From: Actinomadura coerulea
GTDB taxonomy: Bacteria > Actinomycetota > Actinomycetes > Streptosporangiales > Streptosporangiaceae
DNA length: 64,000 nt
Assembly: GCF_014208105.1 (NCBI RefSeq)
Contig: NZ_JACHMQ010000001.1
Coordinates: forward strand, 310,001-374,000
Direction: 5' to 3'
The notes beneath the pieces were generated by a model. The model searched no databases. It was not told the DNA's origin and saw only the letters and a list, made by a program, of their open reading frames with translations. A program made the position numbers and the translations under genes. Below, piece by piece: positions 52,966 through 60,091 of this stretch; within the stretch, counting starts at the first letter, position 1, and every line of letters begins with the position of its first letter.

Positions 52966-52980
52966 TTTCGTATAGCGAAA
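52966..52980. promoter_or_regulatory. Palindromic operator candidate before aceB (IclR-like)
   Basis: TTTCG-TATAG-CGAAA, a perfect 5-bp inverted repeat in an AT-rich patch, placed 11-25 nt before the start codon, where a bound repressor would block initiation. The form TTTC..GAAA resembles sites of IclR-family regulators, which control aceB in several bacteria. Inference. Confidence 0.55.
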
Positions 52981-53175
52981 TTCGACTTCTGTTGTGTGGA
53001 GAACGGTACTCGCCGGTACGGAGGCCGGTCAAAGCGGGGTTCCCTGCAGACCTCCCCGCGCGCGCTTGCGTCAACCCAAGGGGAAACAGGGTGATAACCA
53101 GGTGACCGCTGGGGACGGCGCGTGAGACGATCGCCGGGGAAGATACGGCCGCGAAGCGGCGTTCTACGAGGACAT

Positions 53176-54618
53176 ATGACACAACCTTTCTCTGCAGACC
53201 AGACCCAGACCCAGACTCCTGACGAGATCGAGTACGAGCCCCTGACGGGCGAGCTCGACCTGGAAGACCGGCGGGCGCTTCGCCGCGTCGCGGGCCTGTC
53301 CACCGAACTGACCGACGTCACCGAGGTCGAGTACCGGGCCCTCCGGCTGGAGCGCGTCGTGCTCGTCGGCGTGTGGACGGAGGGGACGGCCGCGGAGGCC
53401 GAGAACTCCCTGCGCGAGCTGGCGCTACTCGCCGAGACCGCGGGCTCGCAGGTGCTCGAGGGACTCGTCCAGCGCCGGACCCGCCCCGACCCGGCGACCT
53501 ACATCGGCTCCGGCAAGGCGGCGGAGCTGCGCGACATCGTCATCTCCACCGGCGCGGACACCGTCATCTGCGACGGCGAGCTGGCGCCGAGCCAGCTGCG
53601 GCACCTGGAGGAGACGGTCCAGGTCAAGGTGATCGACCGGACGGCGCTGATCCTGGACATCTTCGCCCAGCACGCCAAGAGCCGCGAGGGCAAGGCGCAG
53701 GTGGAGCTCGCGCAGCTCGACTACCTGATGCCGCGGCTGCGCGGCTGGGGCGGCAACCTGTCCCGGCAGGTCGGCGGGCGCGCCGCGGGCGGCGTCGGCA
53801 TCGGCGGCCGCGGCCCCGGCGAGACCAAGATCGAGCTGGACCGGCGGCGCATCCGCACCCGGATGGCCAAGCTGCGCCGCCAGATCGCCGAGATGTCCAA
53901 GTCGCGCGACACCAAGCGCGGCGAGCGGCGCCGCCACCAGGTGCCCGCCGTGGCCATCGCCGGCTACACCAACGCGGGCAAGTCGTCCCTGCTCAACCGG
54001 CTCACCGGCGCCGGGGTGCTGGTGGAGAACGCGCTGTTCGCCACCCTCGACCCCACCGTCCGGCGCGCCGAGACGCCGGGCGGCCGCGCCTACACCCTGG
54101 CCGACACCGTCGGGTTCGTCCGGCACCTGCCGCACCAGCTCGTCGAGGCGTTCCGCTCGACGCTGGAGGAGGTCACCGACGCCGGGCTCGTCCTGCACGT
54201 CGTCGACGGCTCCGACGCCGACCCCGAGGCGCAGATCGACGCCGTCCGCGAGGTGCTGCGCGAGATCGGCGCGGACCGCATCCCCGAGATCATCGTGATC
54301 AACAAGGCGGACGCCGCCGACGAGCTGGCGATCGCGCGCCTGCAGCGCCGCGAGCCGCACAGCGTCGTCGTGTCCGCCCGCACCGGGTTCGGCATCGAGG
54401 ACCTGCGCGCCGCGATCGAGGCCGACCTGCCGGGTCTGGAGAGCGAGCTGCACGTCCTGGTGCCCTACGAGCGCGGCGACCTCGTCGCGCGCGTGCACGA
54501 GCGCGGCGAGGTCCTCAAGCAGGAGCACGTCGCCGAGGGCACCGTCCTGCACGCCCGTCTCCCCGTCGACCTCGCGGGCGAACTGGCCCAGTACGAGACG
54601 GTCTCGCCGACCGCGTGA
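53176..54618 (+). CDS. hflX: Ribosome-associated GTPase HflX
   Basis: A 480-residue GTPase that splits stalled or inactive ribosomes. The N-terminal HflX domain has [20 protein letters not shown] and [12 protein letters not shown]; the loop [15 protein letters not shown] is followed by [20 protein letters not shown]. The G domain begins at about residue 255: G1 [10 protein letters not shown]3 [15 protein letters not shown]4 NKAD, G5 SARTG. Mycobacterial HflX confers macrolide-lincosamide tolerance. ATG 53176 is preceded by GAGG; the longer open frame lacks homology. A strong terminator follows. Confidence 0.95.
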   Translation: MTQPFSADQTQTQTPDEIEYEPLTGELDLEDRRALRRVAGLSTELTDVTEVEYRALRLERVVLVGVWTEGTAAEAENSLRELALLAETAGSQVLEGLVQRRTRPDPATYIGSGKAAELRDIVISTGADTVICDGELAPSQLRHLEETVQVKVIDRTALILDIFAQHAKSREGKAQVELAQLDYLMPRLRGWGGNLSRQVGGRAAGGVGIGGRGPGETKIELDRRRIRTRMAKLRRQIAEMSKSRDTKRGERRRHQVPAVAIAGYTNAGKSSLLNRLTGAGVLVENALFATLDPTVRRAETPGGRAYTLADTVGFVRHLPHQLVEAFRSTLEEVTDAGLVLHVVDGSDADPEAQIDAVREVLREIGADRIPEIIVINKADAADELAIARLQRREPHSVVVSARTGFGIEDLRAAIEADLPGLESELHVLVPYERGDLVARVHERGEVLKQEHVAEGTVLHARLPVDLAGELAQYETVSPTA

Positions 54619-54626
54619 ATCCCTTG

Positions 54627-54658
54627 CCCACCGGGCGCCTCCGCAGGGGCCCGGTGGG
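54627..54658 (+). terminator. Terminator of hflX
   Basis: Perfect 10-bp stem CCCACCGGGC/GCCCGGTGGG with a 12-nt loop, followed by TTT, 9 nt past the hflX stop. Confidence 0.85.
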
Positions 54659-55072
54659 TTTGGGACGGTCACAGTGACCTATTCGAGGACGCCCGAAGTC
54701 ACCCCTTGGTCGCCGAACGGTGACAGCTTCCCCAATCCGCTTGACGGTGCTGTTGAAATCCGTACCGTCGTAGAGCCAAGGGGCGGGGTGATGGGTGTCG
54801 ATGTGCTGCGATCAGAGGTTGTCGGACCGACGGTCCGTGCACTACCGTGACGAAACCGATATCTCCGGTCTCGTTGCCAGCGGTGGCCCCCCGGCCACCC
54901 GACCCTCCACAGGTGGAGCCGCCGGCACCCAGTCGGCGTTTCGGATCGAGAGCAGGTGGCCCAACCATGGCAGGTCCGAACGCTCGAACGAGGGACCGCG
55001 GCCCGCACCGTCGCCCCACGGCATCCTGCACCGCGCTCACGTGCGCATGGCCCCCTCCAGGTCGGTGACCCT
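54659..55072. other. Long upstream region of the imidazolonepropionase-like gene
   Basis: About 410 nt with no convincing gene. It holds GGACCG-A-CGGTCC (a perfect inverted repeat around one base) near 54824-54836 and AT-richer patches near 54745-54870 that may include a promoter. Short frames inside it lack ribosome binding sites and recognisable homology. Confidence 0.4.
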
Positions 55073-56287
55073 ATGACGGTACGGCTGTTGACGAACATCG
55101 GCAGGCTCTGGACGGGCACCGACGTCTGCAGCAACGCCGCGGTGCTCATCCACGACGACCGCATCGTCTGGGCCGGGCCCGCCTCCGACCTCCCGCAGAG
55201 CGTCCCCGGCATCATCGACGACATCGTCGACGTCGACCACGTCGAGAACCTCGGCGGCGGCCTCGTCACGCCCGGCCTCATCGACGCCCACTCCCATCCC
55301 GTCTACGCGGGCAACCGGTGGGCCGAGCTCGCCATGCGCACCAGCGGCTCGTCCCACTCGGCCATCACCGCGGCGGGCGGCGGCGTCAACTCCACCGTGA
55401 CCGTCACCCGGGGCACCGACCCCTGGACGCTCTGCAACGGCGTCCGCGAACGGCTCCGCCAGTGGATCCTCGCGGGCACCACCACCGTCGAGGCCAAGAC
55501 CGGCTACCACCTCACCCGCGACGGCGAGCTCGCCGACATCCGGATGCTGCGGTCGCTGGAGGGCGAGCCCTCCATGCCCCGCATCCACGCCACGTTCCTC
55601 GCCGCGCACATCCTGCCGCCCGAGTTCTTCGGACGCCGCCGCGACTACATCGAGGCCGTCCGCCTGTGGGCCGGCGACGCCGCCGTCGCCGGCGCCGACT
55701 CCATCGACGTCTACTGCGACGAGGGCCACTTCACGGCCGAGGAGGCCCGCGCCCTCCTGCTCACCGGCAAGCGCGCCGGCCTCAAGGCCCGCATGCACGC
55801 CTGCGCCAACGAGCGCATCGGCGCCGCGCAGGTCGCCGCCGAGGTCGGCTGCGCGTCCGCCGACCTGCTCACCCAGGCCAACGACGACGACATCAAGGCC
55901 CTCGCCCACGCCGGCGTCACCGCCACCGTCTGCCCCGGCAGCTCCCTCAACAGCAGCCGCGCCCCCGCGCCCGTCCGGCAGATGCTCGACCGCGGCGTCA
56001 CCGTCGCCCTCGGCACCGACCACAATCCCGGCCAGTGCGGCATCACCTCCATGCCCCTCGTCATCGGGCTCTCGGTCGCGATGTTCGGGCTCAGCGTGAC
56101 CGAGGCGCTGCGCGCCGCCACCCTCGGCGGTGCCGCCGCGCTGCGCGTCGGCGACCGCGGCTCCCTCGCCCCGGGCATGCTCGCCGACATCGTGCTGTGG
56201 GACGCCGACCACGAGGGTGCCTTCGCCTGGGCGTTCGGGCTCCGCGCCCTGCGCATCTGGCGCGGCGGCGTCCCCGTCCAGCCCTGA
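55073..56287 (+). CDS. Imidazolonepropionase-like amidohydrolase
   Basis: A 404-residue metal-dependent hydrolase of the HutI branch. Metal ligands appear in IDAHSHPVYAGNRWAELAMR, a histidine in FLAAHILPPEFF and another in KARMHACANERIG, and the catalytic aspartate in VALGTDHNPGQCG. HutI-like stretches include AAGGGVNSTV and VEAKTGYHLTRDGELADIRM. The family opens 4-imidazolone-5-propionate in histidine breakdown, but no hutH, hutU or hutG is nearby, so the true substrate may differ. In typical HutI the AHADE-like segment carries a glutamate; here it is HACANE, slightly altered. It precedes degV by 35 nt. Confidence 0.8.
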   Translation: MTVRLLTNIGRLWTGTDVCSNAAVLIHDDRIVWAGPASDLPQSVPGIIDDIVDVDHVENLGGGLVTPGLIDAHSHPVYAGNRWAELAMRTSGSSHSAITAAGGGVNSTVTVTRGTDPWTLCNGVRERLRQWILAGTTTVEAKTGYHLTRDGELADIRMLRSLEGEPSMPRIHATFLAAHILPPEFFGRRRDYIEAVRLWAGDAAVAGADSIDVYCDEGHFTAEEARALLLTGKRAGLKARMHACANERIGAAQVAAEVGCASADLLTQANDDDIKALAHAGVTATVCPGSSLNSSRAPAPVRQMLDRGVTVALGTDHNPGQCGITSMPLVIGLSVAMFGLSVTEALRAATLGGAAALRVGDRGSLAPGMLADIVLWDADHEGAFAWAFGLRALRIWRGGVPVQP

Positions 56288-56322
56288 CGGAGGACGCGCG
56301 GCGGGCGGGTAGTGTCGCCGGC

Positions 56323-57168
56323 ATGGGCAGTGCGGTCGCGGTCGTCACCGATTCCACCGCCTACCTTCCCCCCGGGCTCGCCGAACGGCACGGGCTGACC
56401 GTCGTCCCCCTGCAGATCGCCGTCGGCGGCACCACCCGGGACGAACGCGACATCAGCACCGCCGAAGCCGCCCGGGCGCTGAAGGAATGGCACCCCGTCA
56501 CCACGTCCCGTCCCGCGCCCCGGCGGTTCGCCGACGCCTACGAGGCCGCCGCCGCCTCGGGCGCGCGCGAGGTGGTCTCCGTGCACCTGGCCTCCGCCAT
56601 GTCGGGCACGGTCGAGGCCGCGCGGCTCGCCGCCGAGGACGCCCCCGTGCCCGTCCGGGTCGTCGACAGCGGCACCGTCGGCATGGGCCTCGGATTCGCC
56701 GCCCTCTCCGCGGCCGCCGCCGCGATGGCGGGCGGGTCCGCCGACGACGCCGTGTCCGCCGCCACCCGGCGGGCCGGGCTCACCCGCTCCCTCATCTACG
56801 TCGACACCCTGGAGCACCTGCGGAGGGGCGGCCGGATCGGCGCCGCCGCCTCCCTGTGGGGCTCCGCGCTGATGGTGAAGCCGCTCCTGGAGATCACCCA
56901 CGGGCGCATCGCGCCGCTGGAGAAGGTCCGCACGTCCTCGCGGGCGCTGGCCCGGCTGGAGGAGCTGGCCGTGGCCGAGGCCGGAGCCCGGCGGGTCGAC
57001 CTCGGCGTCCAGCACCTCGCCGCCGCCGCCCGCGCCGAGACCCTCGCCGCCCGCCTGCGCGAACGCGTCCCGCACGTCCAGGACGTCTACGTCGGCGAGG
57101 TCGGCCCCGTCATCGGCGCCCACGTCGGCCCCGGCATGGTGGGCGTCGTCATCGCACCCCAGCTCTGA
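56323..57168 (+). CDS. DegV family fatty-acid-binding protein
   Basis: A 281-residue protein with the DegV (FakB) two-domain fold that holds a fatty acid so that the kinase FakA can phosphorylate it. The N-terminal AVVTDSTAYLPPGLA, the binding-pocket serine and threonine region TTSRPAPRRFADAYEAA, the SAMSGT motif and DTLEHLRRGGRIG are all characteristic. ATG 56323 is the first start matching the family. No FakA gene adjoins; in actinobacteria fakA is often near recG and rpmB. It follows the amidohydrolase in the same direction, perhaps co-transcribed. Confidence 0.92.
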   Translation: MGSAVAVVTDSTAYLPPGLAERHGLTVVPLQIAVGGTTRDERDISTAEAARALKEWHPVTTSRPAPRRFADAYEAAAASGAREVVSVHLASAMSGTVEAARLAAEDAPVPVRVVDSGTVGMGLGFAALSAAAAAMAGGSADDAVSAATRRAGLTRSLIYVDTLEHLRRGGRIGAAASLWGSALMVKPLLEITHGRIAPLEKVRTSSRALARLEELAVAEAGARRVDLGVQHLAAAARAETLAARLRERVPHVQDVYVGEVGPVIGAHVGPGMVGVVIAPQL

Positions 57169-57181
57169 CCCGCAGGGCACC

Positions 57182-57940
57182 TCAGGGACGCAGGAGGCGG
57201 CGCAGGACGGTCGGCGGGCGACCGGTCTCCGCCCTGACCGTCCGGGTGAGGTGCGCGTGGTCGGAGAAGCCGAGGTCGGCGGCGAGGCCGGACAGGTCCC
57301 GCTCGCCCTGCTCCAGGCGGTCCAGTGCGAGCCCGACGCGGATCCTGTTCCGGTAGCGGGTCAGGGACATGCCGGTCTCGCGGCGGAACGTCCGGCTCAG
57401 GTGGGAGGGGGAGACCTCGAGGAGGCGCGCCAGCGAGACGAGCCCGGCCGCTTCCTGACGGCCGCTCGCCATGGCCTCGCGTGCTTCGTCGACTAGGGCG
57501 CGGCGCTTCCCGCCCTGCTCGTCCACGGCGAGGTGGGCGAGCAGCTCCATCAGCCGCTCGGCCGTCTCGAAGGCCACGTCGGGGCCGGAGCGCAGGAGGA
57601 GGCGATGTGCGACGTCTGCCCGCGCGCTGACCCTGACCGTCCCGGACGGGCGCCGCCACAGGCCGGGGGAGAGCGTGATCGACGTGCACACGTCGCCGCC
57701 CGCGGGATGCGCGAACTGGCCCTCCTCACCGACGGTCTGGGCATAGCCCATGGTGCGGTCGACGACGGCGCGTCCGTGGCGCGACCGCATGCGGAACCGC
57801 CCCGACCGCACCAGGACGATCTGATCCCCGGTGAACGGCTCGGGCTCCGACCATCCGGGCTGGTGCCCCGTGCAGCGCACCGTGTGGACAGAGAAGTCTT
57901 CCGTCTCCGCCACGGTGGTCGATTCACGCATGCCCGCCAT
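57182..57940 (-). CDS. AraC family transcriptional regulator
   Basis: A 252-residue regulator: a cupin-like sensing domain (DQIVLVRSGRFRMRSRHGRA, residues 40-60) and a C-terminal double helix-turn-helix (LARLLEVSPSHLSRTFRRET, then LAADLGFSDHAHLTRTVRAE). It is divergent from the MFS exporter gene with 59 nt between starts, so it most likely controls that transporter, perhaps in response to the exported compound. ATG 57940 is used; ATG 57931 is an alternative. It converges with degV with 13 nt between stops. Confidence 0.88.
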   Translation of the reverse strand: MAGMRESTTVAETEDFSVHTVRCTGHQPGWSEPEPFTGDQIVLVRSGRFRMRSRHGRAVVDRTMGYAQTVGEEGQFAHPAGGDVCTSITLSPGLWRRPSGTVRVSARADVAHRLLLRSGPDVAFETAERLMELLAHLAVDEQGGKRRALVDEAREAMASGRQEAAGLVSLARLLEVSPSHLSRTFRRETGMSLTRYRNRIRVGLALDRLEQGERDLSGLAADLGFSDHAHLTRTVRAETGRPPTVLRRLLRP

Positions 57941-57999
57941 CGTACGCAGGGGCAAACATCTTCAAGCGCCGCCGGACGGCCGCCCAGCACACTCGCGGA

Positions 58000-59310
58000 A
58001 TGGTCGGACGATGGCTTCTAACGGTGCTGCTCGCGGGGCAGGCAATGGTGTCGATGGACGGCTCCATCGTGGCGGTGGCGATGCCGGACATCGCGGAAGG
58101 TCTGCACGCGTCCGGCTCTCTGCTGCAACTCGTCACGGGCGGCTACATCTTCGCCTTGGCCGTCCTCGTGGTCACGGGCGCGCGACTGGGCGACAGCTAC
58201 GGCCACCGCACGATGTTCTTCCTAGGGCTGTTCGGCTTCACGGTCGCCTCGCTGGCGTGCGGGTTGGCGCCGACCGGTGCCGTCCTTGTCGCCGCGAGGA
58301 TCTGCCAGGGTGCAGCGGCCGCACTCCTGCTTCCGCAGGTCCTCTCTTTGATCCAGCTGTCCTTCGAGGGGGCGGCCAGGGCGCTTGCACTCGGCCTGTA
58401 CTCGATGGTCCTGGCGTTGGGGGTCGCCCTGGGCCAGGTGGCAGGAGGCGTCATCGTGACCCTCGGCGGCAGTTGGCGGCCCATCTTCCTGGTCAATGTC
58501 CCTGTGGGGGCCGTGCTCCTCGCCATAGGACCACGTCTGATGCCGCCGGAACACAGGAAGGCCGTCCGCCTGGACGTGCCCGGCGTGCTCCTCCTCTCTT
58601 GCGGCATGGGCGCGCTCGTCGTACCCCTGGTTCTCGGCAGGGAACAGCACTGGCCGCTGTGGACGTGGCTGTCGATAGCAGCGGGATGCGTTGTGCTCAC
58701 CATCTTCTGCGTCCATGAGCTGAGAACGGCGTCGCCGCTTCTGGACCTTTCGGTGCTGCGCAGACCGTTCATCAAGCCCGGCCTGTTCGCCTCCTGCGCG
58801 GTGATGGGCGCTTACACCGGCTTCCTCTTCACGCTCGCGCTCTACCTGCAGAACGTGCTCGGCTTCTCGCCGCTCCACGCCGGGCTCACGTTCCTCCCGT
58901 ACACGGCGGGCTTCGCGACGGCGGGCCTGGGATGGACACGCCTGCCCCTTTCTCTCAGAGGAAACCTGCCGACATGGGGCCTGCTCACGTTCGCCGCCGC
59001 CGCTTCGGCACTGGCCCTCCTGACCCGGGACGGCTGGCCGGTGCTCCTGGCGGTGCCCCTCCTGTACGCCGCCGGGGCGGGTCACGCCGCCGCCTTCAGC
59101 CCTCTGGTCGACCGGATCACCGGGGCCGCGGGACCGGCGCAGGCCTCGTCCGTCTCCGCCCTGACGAACACGGGCGCGCTGCTGTCGAACGTCTTCGCGA
59201 TCGCCGTCTTCGGTGGCGTCTACCTCGCGACGCCCGGCACGTTGACCCGCGTCGCGGCCCTCCTGACGGCGCTGCTCGTCCTCGCGGCCGCGGCGTCCCG
59301 GCGCCGCTGA
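58000..59310 (+). CDS. MFS transporter of the DHA2 drug-exporter type
   Basis: A 436-residue protein with about 12-14 membrane helices. Typical DHA2 sequence elements are the N-terminal VSMDGSIVAVAMPDIAEGL, GARLGDSYGHRTMFFLGL (motif A), and CQGAAAALLLPQVLSLIQ leading to the GVALGQVAGGVIV motif C region. These proteins expel drugs or metabolites using the proton gradient. It is somewhat shorter than many 14-helix members (about 470-500 residues), mainly at the C-terminus (ends SRRR). Control by the divergent AraC gene is likely. Confidence 0.9.
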   Translation: MVGRWLLTVLLAGQAMVSMDGSIVAVAMPDIAEGLHASGSLLQLVTGGYIFALAVLVVTGARLGDSYGHRTMFFLGLFGFTVASLACGLAPTGAVLVAARICQGAAAALLLPQVLSLIQLSFEGAARALALGLYSMVLALGVALGQVAGGVIVTLGGSWRPIFLVNVPVGAVLLAIGPRLMPPEHRKAVRLDVPGVLLLSCGMGALVVPLVLGREQHWPLWTWLSIAAGCVVLTIFCVHELRTASPLLDLSVLRRPFIKPGLFASCAVMGAYTGFLFTLALYLQNVLGFSPLHAGLTFLPYTAGFATAGLGWTRLPLSLRGNLPTWGLLTFAAAASALALLTRDGWPVLLAVPLLYAAGAGHAAAFSPLVDRITGAAGPAQASSVSALTNTGALLSNVFAIAVFGGVYLATPGTLTRVAALLTALLVLAAAASRRR

Positions 59311-59377
59311 CCCAGGGTTATCCACACTTTCCGAACTCCGCGCACCCGCCCGACCGGCCTCCTTAACGTCGGGCTCC

Positions 59378-60091
59378 ATGAGACCTGACATCGAAGACCG
59401 CCTGCACGCCCTCACCGGCCGGTGGAAGCCGTCCGCCGCCTCCGCCGACGCGCCGCCGGCCGCCCGGTTACGCGCGGCGCCCGACCGCTCCCACGTCCGC
59501 ATGCTCGTCCTCGTGGGCTTGCTCGCCGCGCTGGTGGCCGTCGGATACCTCTGGCTGGCCCGGCCGCGTCCCCAGCCGGCGGCCCCCGCGGCGACCGCCT
59601 CCCTCAGCGCACCGCGTCCGACCCTGTCGGCGGGCCCGGCGGCCGCGGCGTCCTCCCCGGTGGTCGTCCACGTCCTCGGCAAGGTCGAGCACCCGGGCGT
59701 GGTCACCCTGCCGTCCGGCTCCCGGGTCGCCGAAGCCATCAAGGCCGCGGGCGGCGTCCGTCGGGGCGCGAAGACAGGCACCCTCAACCTGGCTCGCCCC
59801 CTGGTGGACGGCGAGCAGATCCCGGTCGGCGTGCGCGCGCCTTCCCCGTCCCCACCGCCGCCCGGCGGCGCGGCCCCGACCGCCACGGGCGCGCCCGGCG
59901 CCCCGCTCGACCTGAACGCGGCCACCCCCGACCAACTGGACGGCCTCCCCGGCGTGGGCCCCGTCCTCGCCCAGCGCATCGTCGCCTACCGGACCCAGCA
60001 CGGCGGCTTCCGCTCCGTCGAGCAACTCCAGGACGTCAGCGGCATCGGAGCCCACCGCTTCGCCGACCTGAAGACGATGGTCCGCGTATGA
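59378..60091 (+). CDS. comEA: ComEA family helix-hairpin-helix DNA-binding protein
   Basis: A 237-residue protein with one membrane helix at about residues 41-60, a Pro/Ala-rich linker, a SLBB domain (VVVHVLGKVEHPGVVTLPSG) and a C-terminal helix-hairpin-helix pair (LDLNAATPDQLDGLPGVGPV, then VEQLQDVSGIGAHRF). The orientation puts the DNA-binding end outside, where it can hold incoming DNA. The stop overlaps the comEC start by 4 nt (ATGA). comEA-comEC-holA is a conserved order in actinobacteria even where natural competence has not been shown. Confidence 0.92.
   Translation: MRPDIEDRLHALTGRWKPSAASADAPPAARLRAAPDRSHVRMLVLVGLLAALVAVGYLWLARPRPQPAAPAATASLSAPRPTLSAGPAAAASSPVVVHVLGKVEHPGVVTLPSGSRVAEAIKAAGGVRRGAKTGTLNLARPLVDGEQIPVGVRAPSPSPPPPGGAAPTATGAPGAPLDLNAATPDQLDGLPGVGPVLAQRIVAYRTQHGGFRSVEQLQDVSGIGAHRFADLKTMVRV

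Noticed and set aside
54659..55072. A longer start (54956) for the imidazolonepropionase-like gene
   Set aside because: The added 39 residues are Arg/Pro-rich without homology; the family begins at ATG 55073.
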